From assembly GCF_040718835.1 (NCBI RefSeq), contig NZ_JBFEFG010000281.1:124001-188000 (forward strand): a DNA stretch of 64,000 nt, in the 5' to 3' direction. The stretch is from Bremerella sp. JC817. Its GTDB lineage: Bacteria > Planctomycetota > Planctomycetia > Pirellulales > Pirellulaceae. Position numbers and translations under genes: made by a program. The notes under the pieces were generated by a model. The model saw nothing but the letters and a program-made list of their open reading frames with translations. It searched no databases and was not told the DNA's origin. This document shows, piece by piece, positions 45,828 to 56,351 of the stretch (its first letter is position 1; each line of letters opens with the position of its first letter).

Positions 45828-48800
45828 CACGCAACTGATCGAGCTAATTCAAGAAAGCCCGATCGAGGAACTCACCTTAGAGCAAATCCAAACCCTGCGC
45901 GCTCGCTTATCCGAGTCGGCGCCGCTGCGTGATGCGCTCGCCGAGCGTCTGCAGATGGAGCATCACCTGGTCGACGTCCTGGGTGCCTCTGGCGATACGC
46001 CAGACCAGTTCGTGCAGAAGGTGTTGGCCCGTAAGCAGCATCAGGCATCGACCTCGCGATGGGGCCTCGGGTTCGGACTGGCACTCGCTTTATTGTTGGT
46101 GATTAGCCTCGCTGCTTTCTATCCGTGGAACCGGGGTACGACGGTTCCCGACACCGCGCAAAACACGCCGGAGCCCACCAAACCGGAAGCTTCCACAGAA
46201 GAACCGACCGACACCAAAGCGAAACCGGAACCTTCTCAGCCCCCGACGCCTGCTGCCCCGGCATCTTCCCAAGAGCCGATGCCCAATAACGCCGCCGCGA
46301 CCGAGCCTTCGGCTCCGATGGACGTCGCCGACGCCGATGGCAGCGACGAACTCGTAACCCTAACGCCGCGCGACGTCGAACCAATTAGCTTCGCCCATCT
46401 GACCGCCCTGCCCGATTCCGATCGGCGCGACTCGCTGAATCGCACCCAGTTTGAAACCTGGTTCACCAAGGCCTCGGACAAACTCCCTTCCAACATCGAA
46501 GAATTCCGCGATGGTGATCGTCCCCAGCTACGCATGAAAGGCTGGTTTCGCCTGCGAGGCACGTTGCCCGAATCGTCGGCCCTTCGTTTCCAGCTTTCCG
46601 ATCTGCATCGTGTCCGCTTCCACTTCTACGCCGGCGACACTGGCGTAACGATCGTCAAACATCAGCACGATTACTCCCCTTGGTACGCCTATGCCATGCA
46701 GGCAGGCGAAGATGGGATCCAGCCGATCAATCTGCTGCTGCAAGCGAACGATGGCTATCGCGAACACCGCGGTCCGGCCCGGCACTTCGGTCCGGTCGCC
46801 TTCTACTTTGACGACTCCACTAAAGAATTAGTTTTCTACAAAGGAGACGTCGAAGTCATCCGTACGCCCCTGCCCTATTCCCCAGATCGGATTTATTTCG
46901 AGGGGGAATCGATAGTTCGGCAGATGAATCTCTGGCCGGTCGGCGATCTTCCCCGGGTCGCAGCCGACTATCCGATCCAATACGAAACCGATCGACCGGC
47001 TGATTTGCCATGGCAATCGAAGCTGGCCGAAGGGACGACGCTGGAAAAGAACGGCGACGGTTCGGTATCGCTGGTCGCCAACAATCCCCAGAACCATAGC
47101 TGGGCAACCCTGCCGCTCCCAGGTCACGGCCTGCGGATGGTCGACCTGAAGCTGTCGAACCTCGATCACGCCGCCAGCGTGTTTCTCGCTCAGCCTGCCA
47201 AACCGCCAGAGGAAGGCAAAGAAGCGGAAGTCCCGCAGCCGCAAGATGGCGTCGTCTTCAGCCGAAATCGTCGGACCGGTAAACGCTTCGCGCGGTTCTC
47301 GTACGTCTTCGATAGCAACCACGAAGTCGACCGCAATCCCCTGGAACACCCTTCGACCGAAGTCGCCGACAACGTCTGGGTACGACTGCTGGTGGGTGGC
47401 AGCCAGATCCGTGGTTGGATCAGTCTCGATGGCCTCCATTGGGCTTTGATGTCAAGCGAAGACAACGATACCAAAGGCGTCTACAACCAGGTAGGTTTCT
47501 CGGTGGCGAAGGTCGATGGCGAACATCGTCCGACCCTGCAGAAGCTGGTCGTTCGCGAACTTCCTGGCCTCAACCACTTGTTCTCTCCGGAGCATTGGAA
47601 GCAGGTCGATCAGATTCCCTGGAAACAACTCGGCGAGTCTCCGTATCCAGAGGAACCGTTCACGCTGGAAGATGGCACGAAGGTTCCGGCCGACCTGGCA
47701 ACGCGTCTGCGTCGTTATAGCGGCACCAGCGCTTCGCTCGATCACATGACCGACCTTTGTGAGGAAGCCTTGGCCGCCGCGACGTCGACGAGCCAGAAGA
47801 AGCAGATCCTGGCCGAGATGCTTTTGCTGACGCGTACCTGGCCGCTCGATTATCACGAGAAGCGTTTCATCACATGGTGTACCGATCGGCTCGATGAACT
47901 GTTCGCCCAGCAGCTCTTCACCGAAGATCGCCAAGACTACGCCGCATTCCGCCGTGAACTGCTGAACCTGCCTTCGATGAATCGCGATCCGATGGGCTAC
48001 TTCGCCCAGGACTGCTTCAATGCCGAGATCTTGGCCGCGATCCAGCAACAACGCTGGGACGACATTCTGAACGACAGCGAAACGCTGCGACACTATTACA
48101 GCTACGAGCCAGCCAAGGTTCGCCGCGATTTCCCAATCATCAACTGGGGTGGTGGGATCGCGTCGCGTTACTCAGGCCGCTCCGGGATCGCCCAGGAATA
48201 CCTGACCGAAGGGCGCTCGACTTCGATGCTGGTCGAAGACCTCAGCAAAGAGGCCTACAACATCAGTGCCGAATTGAACGCCGCCCTGGAAAGCGGAGCG
48301 ATTGCCGACGCGTGTCGCTTGATCACGCAAATTCCGGAGTCGGCTGCGGAAGGGTTGGCACCTTCTGGCAGCGACCCCAACCACCTCTTCTCGGTTCCGG
48401 CGGCCATTCAAATGGCGGTGCAAAACCACCAGCCGCTTCGCGAACAGATGGAGAAAGAGAACGCCGACCTCGCGCAGCTTCGCGTCAACTCGGCCATCCA
48501 GCGTGGCGATCGCCAGGTGGTCGAACTGGTCACGCTCCAGTTCTTCGACACCCAAGCCGCCGCCCAGGCACATCTCTGGCTCGGCGATCAAGCGACCGCC
48601 GCTGGTGACTTCGCCACCTCGCTGCAGCATTACATGAAGGCTGGTCGTTCGGCTCAGGGCTCGCTCAAAGGGGAAATCGATGCCCGGCTGCTGATGCTGG
48701 GGCATGCCCCGATTGATGCTTCGACCGAACCGCAAGGCGAAGTGGTGCTCGGTTCCTCGAAACTGTCCGCCACGACGCTGGTGGACGAAACGAGCATGCT

Positions 48801-50070
48801 TCGTGTTTCGGCGCAGTCTGACAACCAACCGACACCGACGGCCACCAAGTCGCCGGAAGCTGGTCCGTGGAAGGCATCTGGCACGCTGCGGGACACCCCG
48901 ATTGTGTTGCGAGCCCAGTGGGGTCGAGAAAAAGAAAAGCCTCCAACATCGATTCGCGATCGCAAAGTTGATTGGCGGGCCCGTTACCTCAGCTTCACCT
49001 TGGATGGCAACTTCGCCCTGGTCAGCAACCGGTTCGAGTTATGGAAGCTTGATCTGGCGAATGGCAAAGAGGTTTGGAAGCAATCGGAAAAAGACAAGGA
49101 CCGTGGCAAGGCGCATGACTTCCCGTTCACGCAAACTAAGCCAATGATTGTGGGCGATCTGATCGTCTGTCGCATGCTGCATGAAAAAGGTTTCGCGCTG
49201 TATGGTCTCGATCGCTACACAGGCGAACAGCGTTGGGCAACCAACCTCGACGGCCAACTGGTACTGGCCACCGATCCTGTTTCGGTGCAAGGTCGGGCAC
49301 TACTGGTCACGCTGAAGGAAGTTTCTCAGTCGACCTACGCGGTTCGTTTATCCCGTGTCGATTTGACCACCGGCGAGATTCTCGACAGCCATCCGCTGTT
49401 CCGCATTCGTGATACCTGGTTTGATCGGGGTGTGGGCAACATTGTGCTGCACCGCGAACAGTTGCTGGTCGACCTGGGCGGCGTGCTTGCTTCGTGCGAT
49501 ATCTCCGGCCACCTTCAGTGGGTTCGCAAGCAGTTGACGTTCCCGCAAAAGATCGACGATCGCTGGGCGAAGCAGCGGCTCAGCGATATCGTCGTCGTGG
49601 GTGACCAAGCGGCCGCGTTCCATGCGGGCATCTTGCGGATGGAATGCTTCGACATCGCGACCGGGGACTTGAACTGGACTTATCCTGCGTCCGATGTGCG
49701 GTCCGTTCGGCGGACGCTCGACAATCAACTGCTGGTTGAAACCCCCGATCGCTGGGTCGTATTGTCGATGCAATCAGGAGAACCGCTCCACGAGGTCCTG
49801 CGTCCTGATGGCGTGCTGTCGTGGCACCTCATCCCGGATGGGATTGTCAGCCTGGTCTACGTCGAGCCAACGGCCAAAGATGCCCCGGCATCAGTCCAGG
49901 TCATCCAGACCAACCTGACCAGCGGCGAGGAGACCGCGTTGCAAACGTACGAGGTCCCGTCCAAAGAGGATCCGGCCGCCGGACCTCTGTTCTACGCCGA
50001 CGGCAAATGGTACCTCTGGGCCATGGAAAACCGTGAAAAGGACGAGCGCAAGCTAATGGTCTTGGAATAA
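45820..50070 (+). CDS. 1416-residue membrane-anchored propeller protein, putative sigma-factor partner
   Basis: The N-terminal ~75 residues are helical and cytoplasmic, like planctomycete anti-sigma domains. One membrane helix (about 82-103) is followed by a Pro/Glu/Ala linker (105-175). Further parts are a beta domain near 190-390, a concanavalin-like region near 395-585 (DUF1349-like: NVWVRLLVGGSQIRGWISLDGLHW), a long helical middle part, and from about 1050 a PQQ/WD-like beta-propeller with repeats such as LDLANGKEVWKQ, LDRYTGEQRWATNL and DIATGDLNWTYP. The start codon overlaps the sigma gene by 8 nt. I infer a sensor that controls that sigma factor from an extracytoplasmic ligand. The combination of three ectodomain types in one chain is unusual. 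Confidence 0.75.
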   Translation: MNDTQLIELIQESPIEELTLEQIQTLRARLSESAPLRDALAERLQMEHHLVDVLGASGDTPDQFVQKVLARKQHQASTSRWGLGFGLALALLLVISLAAFYPWNRGTTVPDTAQNTPEPTKPEASTEEPTDTKAKPEPSQPPTPAAPASSQEPMPNNAAATEPSAPMDVADADGSDELVTLTPRDVEPISFAHLTALPDSDRRDSLNRTQFETWFTKASDKLPSNIEEFRDGDRPQLRMKGWFRLRGTLPESSALRFQLSDLHRVRFHFYAGDTGVTIVKHQHDYSPWYAYAMQAGEDGIQPINLLLQANDGYREHRGPARHFGPVAFYFDDSTKELVFYKGDVEVIRTPLPYSPDRIYFEGESIVRQMNLWPVGDLPRVAADYPIQYETDRPADLPWQSKLAEGTTLEKNGDGSVSLVANNPQNHSWATLPLPGHGLRMVDLKLSNLDHAASVFLAQPAKPPEEGKEAEVPQPQDGVVFSRNRRTGKRFARFSYVFDSNHEVDRNPLEHPSTEVADNVWVRLLVGGSQIRGWISLDGLHWALMSSEDNDTKGVYNQVGFSVAKVDGEHRPTLQKLVVRELPGLNHLFSPEHWKQVDQIPWKQLGESPYPEEPFTLEDGTKVPADLATRLRRYSGTSASLDHMTDLCEEALAAATSTSQKKQILAEMLLLTRTWPLDYHEKRFITWCTDRLDELFAQQLFTEDRQDYAAFRRELLNLPSMNRDPMGYFAQDCFNAEILAAIQQQRWDDILNDSETLRHYYSYEPAKVRRDFPIINWGGGIASRYSGRSGIAQEYLTEGRSTSMLVEDLSKEAYNISAELNAALESGAIADACRLITQIPESAAEGLAPSGSDPNHLFSVPAAIQMAVQNHQPLREQMEKENADLAQLRVNSAIQRGDRQVVELVTLQFFDTQAAAQAHLWLGDQATAAGDFATSLQHYMKAGRSAQGSLKGEIDARLLMLGHAPIDASTEPQGEVVLGSSKLSATTLVDETSMLRVSAQSDNQPTPTATKSPEAGPWKASGTLRDTPIVLRAQWGREKEKPPTSIRDRKVDWRARYLSFTLDGNFALVSNRFELWKLDLANGKEVWKQSEKDKDRGKAHDFPFTQTKPMIVGDLIVCRMLHEKGFALYGLDRYTGEQRWATNLDGQLVLATDPVSVQGRALLVTLKEVSQSTYAVRLSRVDLTTGEILDSHPLFRIRDTWFDRGVGNIVLHREQLLVDLGGVLASCDISGHLQWVRKQLTFPQKIDDRWAKQRLSDIVVVGDQAAAFHAGILRMECFDIATGDLNWTYPASDVRSVRRTLDNQLLVETPDRWVVLSMQSGEPLHEVLRPDGVLSWHLIPDGIVSLVYVEPTAKDAPASVQVIQTNLTSGEETALQTYEVPSKEDPAAGPLFYADGKWYLWAMENREKDERKLMVLE

Positions 50071-50089
50071 GCCTTTTCACGATTCTTTC

Positions 50090-50122
50090 GATCGGAAAAC
50101 GCCGGAAATCACTTTTCCGATC
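50090..50122 (+). terminator. stem-loop after the propeller gene
   Basis: GATCGGAAAA (50090-50099) pairs perfectly with TTTTCCGATC (50113-50122) around a 13-nt loop. A separate run of seven or more T follows about 20 nt later. Confidence 0.55.
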
Positions 50123-50269
50123 AAAAATGCCAGTTGAGCTTTTTTTCGTGTAACGAACCGGCCTTGCCGGGGCATAGGCTGGTAGAGATGACGCTTGGTA
50201 CGGCTAATTTCCATTGGTAACGGCCAACGTTTGTTCCTACTGCCAAACCCTAACTTTTCGTACCCGGCC

Positions 50270-51412
50270 ATGCACTTTTCTCGTTGGACCATCTGTCTGC
50301 TGCTATTGCCACTTTCGTGGGCGTATGCCTCGAATGCCTTGGCAGAAGGCGAGTGGGAAGTCACTCCCGAGAGTGAAAAAGCATTACAACGTGGGCTTAC
50401 CTGGTTGGCAGAAAATCAGGGGCCCAACGGTGACTGGGAATCGGACGATCTCGGCCTGGTTGGCATGGGGGCCTTGGCCTTCATGGCGGATGGTCACGCC
50501 CCTGGTCGGGGCGAATTCGGACAACCTCTGGAACGTGCTCTCAACAAGATCCTTTCCAGTCCCCGCCCTTCTGGTTTATTGAATGTCGCCGATGCGCAGC
50601 GCGACATGTATAACCATGGCCTGACGACGTTCGTTCTGGGGCAAGCCCATGGAATGACCAACGATGGCCGCATCAACCAGGTTCTCGACCGCGCGTTAAA
50701 ACTAATCGCCTTCACTCAGGCTGAAGATGGTGGCTGGGACTATCGCGCTGTTCGTCGTGATTCTGGACACGACCTAAGCCTCGCTGTGATGCAGGCCAAA
50801 GCGCTGCGAAGTGCGATGGATACCGGCATTGAAGTCGCTCCGGAAGTCGTCGACCTGGCAATCGGTAGTGTTCGCGAACATTACAGTCCCGAGGGCGTCT
50901 CGCGCGATGCTTCCGAAGCCGAGCAGATGAAATACCCTGGCCAGTTCACCTACACGCGTCATGGCGGCAAAGCGTCGCTGGCAATGGCGGCGGCCGGGGT
51001 CGTTTGCCTGCAAGAGTTCGGCCAATACGACGACTGGCGAATTGCCAAGAACATGGAAGTCATCCATGCCGAGATCGCCAAGTTGAAAGAGAAAACCAAC
51101 AAGAATAACGGCCGTCTGCCGTTCGATGCCTATACCCTCTACTATGTCGGTCAGGCACTCTATCAATCCGGTGGCGAAGACTGGAAGCGATCGTACCCGA
51201 CGCTTCGTGATGCGGTGGTCGCTTCACAAGTCGTGCGACCTGAAAACCCTCGCGAACATGGTCACTGGCACGCCGGAGCGCATGTCGGTGGCAAGCCAGG
51301 CGACCTGTATGGAACGGCGGTCGGCTGCTTCATTCTGGCGATGCCGAATCGCTATCTTCCGATCTTGCAGGAAGGTCGAATCGAATCGTTTCAGCAAGAT
51401 GGTGTTCGATAA
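50270..51412 (+). CDS. secreted prenyltransferase/squalene-cyclase-fold repeat protein
   Basis: This 380-residue protein has a signal peptide (residues 1-25, ending NALAEG) and an alpha/alpha-toroid made of repeats such as GLTWLAENQGPNGDWESDDLGLVGMGALAFM and FTQAEDGGWDYRA. These resemble the barrels of squalene cyclases and prenyltransferases, but no catalytic DxDD motif is seen, so a binding role is more likely. ATG 50270 is chosen because the signal peptide starts there. It precedes a BatA-type gene by 27 nt and appears to head the seven-gene operon. Confidence 0.75.
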   Translation: MHFSRWTICLLLLPLSWAYASNALAEGEWEVTPESEKALQRGLTWLAENQGPNGDWESDDLGLVGMGALAFMADGHAPGRGEFGQPLERALNKILSSPRPSGLLNVADAQRDMYNHGLTTFVLGQAHGMTNDGRINQVLDRALKLIAFTQAEDGGWDYRAVRRDSGHDLSLAVMQAKALRSAMDTGIEVAPEVVDLAIGSVREHYSPEGVSRDASEAEQMKYPGQFTYTRHGGKASLAMAAAGVVCLQEFGQYDDWRIAKNMEVIHAEIAKLKEKTNKNNGRLPFDAYTLYYVGQALYQSGGEDWKRSYPTLRDAVVASQVVRPENPREHGHWHAGAHVGGKPGDLYGTAVGCFILAMPNRYLPILQEGRIESFQQDGVR

Positions 51413-51439
51413 CCCTTTCGGAATATAGACGTCAGCAGC

Positions 51440-53863
51440 ATGTTTCCTGTCTTTGTAGCCTCTGGTTTTGCGATCGCCGGCGCCGTCATGATGGCTGGGC
51501 CTGCGTTGATTCACTTGATGAATCGCAATCGCTACCGCACCATTCACTGGGCGGCGATGGACTTCCTGTTGGAAGCGATGCAGTCCAATCGGCGGCTTCT
51601 GCGAATCCGCGATATGTTGCTGATGCTGCTTCGCGCCCTCGCTTTGTTGCTGTTCGGTCTCGCCCTGGCACGACCTTACTTTTCAGCCTCCAGCGACACC
51701 GCATTACCAGGCACCTCGAAGCCGCCTCATGCGATTCTGGTGATCGACAACAGCATGAGCAACTCGCTCGAGTCGATCTCAGGTTCAACACTCGACGCCT
51801 CGAAAACTCAGGCCCGCGACTTCCTCGACAAGCTCCCTGCCTCCAGCCAGATCTCCGTCTTGGCTCTCTGCGGAAGCCAGTCGCGCCGCTTGACCGATCC
51901 TTTCACTTCGCGAACCGACGCCGCCGACGCGCTCGACAAGATCACGGCGACCGACGCCCCAGGGCAGTTGGCGCATGCCTTGAATCAAGCCCGTCGCCTC
52001 GCCGAGCAAACACCTTCGCTCTCCCCTTACGTGGTGATCTTTGGCGACCAGCAGGCGGCCCAGTGGCAACGACTTGCCCGGGGCAATCCGCCGGAAGAAG
52101 AGATGCCGGTGATCCTGGTCGGCAACGAAACGCCAGCCCCCGACAATGCTTGGGTGGAAGAATTCGGTCTGCCTGATGGCCTGGCCGAGATTGGGATGCC
52201 TTCGCGGCTGGTCGCCAGGGTCCGTTATCGTGGGGCTCAACCGCGAGCCAACGTCGCCGTTACCTTTCAGGTTCGCGACAATGAAGTCGAAACGAAGTTC
52301 ATCGATTTCCCAGAAGGGGACTCGGTCCGCACGTTGGCCTTTGACTATGTCTTCGATCCGATGGAAGTCGACCCTACGCGAGCCTCGTCGATTCCGCTTT
52401 CGGTTCATCTAACAGGCGATGCGTTGCCAGCGGACGACTCGCGTTGGCTGGTTGTGCCTTTGGTCGCGTCGACTCCGGTCGTCTTCATCGACCAGTGGAG
52501 CGATGCCGAAGAATCGCCTGCCCTCGGCCGCATTGGCGAGACTTGGATCTTGCGGCAGCTTCTCTGCCCGCAAACCGATTCGCAGCGGAACGAACCACAC
52601 CTGATTCAACCAATCCACCTTTCGCAGCGAGAGGCCACTGGCGAAGCACTACGCGCCGCATTGCGAGATGCCCGGCTGACTGTGGTCGCTGGAATCGAAG
52701 CCCCGTCGGTCGAACTGGTCACGATGCTTCGCTCGTACGTCGATCAGGGCGGGCAACTGGCGATTGCCGCCGGTGGCAGCTTTGACCCTCAGGCCTGGAA
52801 CGATGTGGCCTGGCTGCAGGGCGAAGGCATCTTGCCGAAGCCTTTGGCCGCCGACCCGATCGGTCAAAGCTTGAACAACGTGACCGATGACCTTCAGCCC
52901 TTCCGGATTTCCTCGAAAGGCCTGCTCGACCATTCCTACTTCCGCCTGGCCGACTTGGAAGAAACCCAGTTGATCGATCTCTATACCGATGCTCTCTTCT
53001 TCAAGACGATCGTCCCAACCGATCCGAACGAAACGGAGCAAGCCAACAAGACAAATGCTCCGGCACTTCCCGCCGAAGAAAAGTGGCTGACCTGGACGCC
53101 TCCGGTCGCGACGATCACCGCCAGTGAAAGCGGCGAAACGCTGGCGGCCACCGCGATGCCTGCCAGTACGATCGCTCAGTTTGACAACGGTGTCGACTTC
53201 GTCGTCGAGCGTCGCATCGGTTCCGGGCGGATTGCTTTCTTTAGCTCTGGCGTCAGTCCGCAGTGGTCGACCTTGCCCAGTACCAATGCCGTGCTGATTT
53301 TTGACCGCGTGCTGCGAAACCAACTGGCATCGACGTTCCAGCGATTCAACTTCGATGTCGGCGAGAACGCACTGCTACCTCTACCCCCTGGCGTGGGCGA
53401 TTCCAACATTCACCTGGAAGCCCCAGACAGTGGCCTCGTCAGTTCCGTTTCGCCTCGCTTCCTGAATGAAGAGACGCGTGGCGTGCTGATCGACAACCTC
53501 GAATCGGCTGGCGTCTATTGGCTGTCGGATCGCCGTGCCTCGGATCCTGCTAGCGATATGGCTGATGCGAACGCTACCTTCCAGATTCCGATCAGCGCGA
53601 CACCAACCGCCTGGGAATCGCAACTCGAACGACTTGACGAAGCAAGCTTCACTGCGTTGAACCTGCCACCCCAGTATCAGTGGAAGGCAGGCCAAACGCT
53701 CGCCGCAGGTTCCGCCCTGCCCGGCTCTGGCCATGCGTGGTGGCAATGGTTGATCATCGTGGTAATTGTGCTGTTGATTGTGGAAATGACCGTCGCCGCG
53801 ATGCCATCGTGGCTGGCATGGATTGTCGACCGCCGCTCGGAGTCGGCCGGAGCCGCTTCGTAA
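51440..53863 (+). CDS. BatA-type VWA domain membrane protein
   Basis: This 807-residue protein has the N-terminal double-helix region of the BatA/aerotolerance family (two hydrophobic stretches within residues 1-80, with LIHLMNRNRYRTIHWAAMDFL), a von Willebrand A-like domain with MIDAS-type DNSMS near 102, a large extracytoplasmic beta-rich part, and a C-terminal membrane helix (WLIIVVIVLLIVEM). Such proteins occur beside MoxR ATPases and DUF58 proteins and are thought to assemble metal-dependent or envelope complexes. The next gene starts 13 nt after its stop. Confidence 0.82.
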   Translation: MFPVFVASGFAIAGAVMMAGPALIHLMNRNRYRTIHWAAMDFLLEAMQSNRRLLRIRDMLLMLLRALALLLFGLALARPYFSASSDTALPGTSKPPHAILVIDNSMSNSLESISGSTLDASKTQARDFLDKLPASSQISVLALCGSQSRRLTDPFTSRTDAADALDKITATDAPGQLAHALNQARRLAEQTPSLSPYVVIFGDQQAAQWQRLARGNPPEEEMPVILVGNETPAPDNAWVEEFGLPDGLAEIGMPSRLVARVRYRGAQPRANVAVTFQVRDNEVETKFIDFPEGDSVRTLAFDYVFDPMEVDPTRASSIPLSVHLTGDALPADDSRWLVVPLVASTPVVFIDQWSDAEESPALGRIGETWILRQLLCPQTDSQRNEPHLIQPIHLSQREATGEALRAALRDARLTVVAGIEAPSVELVTMLRSYVDQGGQLAIAAGGSFDPQAWNDVAWLQGEGILPKPLAADPIGQSLNNVTDDLQPFRISSKGLLDHSYFRLADLEETQLIDLYTDALFFKTIVPTDPNETEQANKTNAPALPAEEKWLTWTPPVATITASESGETLAATAMPASTIAQFDNGVDFVVERRIGSGRIAFFSSGVSPQWSTLPSTNAVLIFDRVLRNQLASTFQRFNFDVGENALLPLPPGVGDSNIHLEAPDSGLVSSVSPRFLNEETRGVLIDNLESAGVYWLSDRRASDPASDMADANATFQIPISATPTAWESQLERLDEASFTALNLPPQYQWKAGQTLAAGSALPGSGHAWWQWLIIVVIVLLIVEMTVAAMPSWLAWIVDRRSESAGAAS

Positions 53864-53876
53864 CGATAGGACTATC

Positions 53877-56351
53877 ATGATTTCGCAACTTTTAGGTTGG
53901 CTTCTCGGGATCAGCGACGTCGAATCGGTCGACGGCGTCAGCTTCTCGTTAGCTGCCCCTTGGGCGGCTGATCCCACCTGGCTGATCGTCGGCTGTGCGG
54001 CCGCGGTCGGCTTTGCGATCTGGTACTACACCCGCATTCAATCAGGTCTTAGCACCCTACCCGCCGCCGCATTGGCCGCCACGCGAGCCATCATCCTGAC
54101 GATGCTCATCGTTACGCTGGCCGATCCAACGGTTCGCCTCACAGCCAATCGGTTGCTGCAACCGGTCCTGTACATGGTGATCGACGGCACCGAAAGCATG
54201 AGCATTCGCGATAACTTCACGCCTGACCAATTGGCCGAACTCAGCGAAGCGGTCGGCAATGACGGCACCGGCAGCGAAGCCGCTCCCCCTGCCCTGACTC
54301 GGCAGCAATGGGTGAAGGCGTATCTCGAACGCGAGCAAGATAACCTGGTCGAAAAGCTGCAAGCGAAGCACGACGTCCAGCTGGAGTATTTCGTCTTCGA
54401 CGGCGAATCAACCAGCATTGCTCGTCGGCTTGGGGGTGGCACCGAAAAAGAAACGGTCACGCCGGAAGTGATCGCCTCGGAACTGACCACCAACGGTAAG
54501 GTCACGGCCTTGGGCGAGCTGGTTACCGATCTCGGAAATCAATCGTCGCGACGACTGGGCGGCGTGGTGATGTTCAGCGACTTCGCCCACAACTCGGGCA
54601 TGGCACCACTCGGTTCCAGTGGCCCGAACGAACCAACCCCCTTGCAGCGACTCGGCGTTCCTCTTTACAGCATCGGAATCGGTGCGGTCTCGACGCGTGA
54701 CCTGCAAGTCGAGATCCAGCCTCCTTTGAAAATGAAGAAGGCGGAACGCTCTACCATCACCGTCCGCGTCAGCCAATCGGGCGTGCAAGGCGAGTCGGCC
54801 CAGGTCACCGTCACCGCGCACCCGATGCAAGGCGACGCGGTCGTCGAAGGTTCGCAGCTTCAAGACATCGTCGTTGGCACGCAAACGGTCACGTTTGACT
54901 CGTCGATTCAGTATCTCGAGTTCCCCTTCATCCCACAGCAGTCAGGGAGATTCCTGATATCGGCTTCGGTGGAAGTGCTGCCAGGAGAAGTCAGCGAAGA
55001 GAACAACCAGTCTTCCCGGGCTGTGAATATCGTCGACGACTACATTCGTTTGACTTTCATCGAAAACGAACCGACCTGGGAATGGCGATTCGTCAAAGAA
55101 GTGTTTCACCGCGACCGGTTAGTGGGGATGGAAGGCTTCCGCACGTTTCTGCGATCGGCCGACCCCAAAGTCCGCCAGGCGAACGAGATGTTTCTGCCGA
55201 CGCTCACACCTCCACGGAGCGAGTTCTTCGCCAACGATGTGATCTTCCTGGGAGACATTCCGTCGGAAGCCCTCAACGAACGCTTCTCGCGAATGCTCAA
55301 ACAATTCGTCGGCCAATTCGGCGGCGGTCTGGTCGTAGTATCCGGTCCGAACAACGGTCCTTCCGAGCTGATCGATACCGAGATCGCCGACATGTTGCCG
55401 GTCAAACTCGATCGTTCGCAGTCGATTCGCTCGGCCCAGCCGTTCGAGATGCAGATCACGCCCCTCGGCAAGCAAGCCGACCTTATGCAACTTGGCGATG
55501 GCCTCGGTGGCGATCCCCTTCAGCCATGGCAAAGCCTTGGCAAGCTGCCGTGGTACCAACCGGTGCTCGGGGTGCATTCGCAAGCCAATGTCCTCGCTCA
55601 GCATCCGACCGATCTGTGTGCCGACGGCAAAACGCCTCAGCCACTGATTGCCACACGCCGCTACGGCAATGGCGAAGTGATTTACATCGGGTTCAACGAA
55701 ATGTGGCGACTGCGACGCATCCATGGCGAACGCTACTATCGCCAGTTCTGGTCGCAGATCATTTCTCGTCTCGCCTTGAGCCATGCCCTGGGAAGCCAGA
55801 AGCGTTTTGTCTTGGCGATGGACCAGCCAGAATACCAGGTCGACGATCGGGCACTGCTCTCGGTCGAAGCCTATGACGAAAACTTCGATCCGCTCACGCT
55901 CGACGATTTGCCGGCCGATGGTCTTCAGGCTCAAGTCTTCCTTGGTGATACGCCAGGGTCGCAGCCGCAGATGGTGAAGCTGAGCGAAACCCGCCCCGGT
56001 CGCTTTGAAGTCCGAGTCCCCGTCTTCGAGGCGGGGCGCTACACGGCTCGCGTGAACGATCCAATCACAGGCTCGCCGAGTGAAGTTCGCTTTGACGTGG
56101 TGGGGGCCTCGGCCGAGCAGCGGAACCCGGCTCGGAATCTGGCCCTGCAATCGACGATGGCCACTTCGACCGGCGGCAAGTCGTACGAACTGCCCACCGC
56201 CGACCAACTGGTCGACGATTTGAAACTGGAACCGGTCGTCGAAGAGATTTCACGCAGCTTCCCGATTTGGGGAACTCCCCTTTGGTTCATCCTGGTCGTG
56301 ACCCTATTGATGGCGGAATGGATCGCCCGAAAGCGAGCGAACCTGGCATGA
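53877..56351 (+). CDS. VWA/glutamine-amidotransferase-like membrane protein
   Basis: This 824-residue protein has two N-terminal membrane helices (about 35-55 and 62-80), a VWA-like segment with a variant metal site (MVIDGTESMSIRD near 100) and a central domain resembling the class I glutamine-amidotransferase fold that often accompanies BatA proteins (FGGGLVVVSGPNNGPSE and RRYGNGEVIYIGFNEMWRLR). A C-terminal helix ends LMAEWIARKRANLA. ATG 53877 is preferred over an earlier in-frame start that overlaps the upstream gene. It overlaps the next gene by 4 nt (ATGA). Confidence 0.8.
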   Translation: MISQLLGWLLGISDVESVDGVSFSLAAPWAADPTWLIVGCAAAVGFAIWYYTRIQSGLSTLPAAALAATRAIILTMLIVTLADPTVRLTANRLLQPVLYMVIDGTESMSIRDNFTPDQLAELSEAVGNDGTGSEAAPPALTRQQWVKAYLEREQDNLVEKLQAKHDVQLEYFVFDGESTSIARRLGGGTEKETVTPEVIASELTTNGKVTALGELVTDLGNQSSRRLGGVVMFSDFAHNSGMAPLGSSGPNEPTPLQRLGVPLYSIGIGAVSTRDLQVEIQPPLKMKKAERSTITVRVSQSGVQGESAQVTVTAHPMQGDAVVEGSQLQDIVVGTQTVTFDSSIQYLEFPFIPQQSGRFLISASVEVLPGEVSEENNQSSRAVNIVDDYIRLTFIENEPTWEWRFVKEVFHRDRLVGMEGFRTFLRSADPKVRQANEMFLPTLTPPRSEFFANDVIFLGDIPSEALNERFSRMLKQFVGQFGGGLVVVSGPNNGPSELIDTEIADMLPVKLDRSQSIRSAQPFEMQITPLGKQADLMQLGDGLGGDPLQPWQSLGKLPWYQPVLGVHSQANVLAQHPTDLCADGKTPQPLIATRRYGNGEVIYIGFNEMWRLRRIHGERYYRQFWSQIISRLALSHALGSQKRFVLAMDQPEYQVDDRALLSVEAYDENFDPLTLDDLPADGLQAQVFLGDTPGSQPQMVKLSETRPGRFEVRVPVFEAGRYTARVNDPITGSPSEVRFDVVGASAEQRNPARNLALQSTMATSTGGKSYELPTADQLVDDLKLEPVVEEISRSFPIWGTPLWFILVVTLLMAEWIARKRANLA

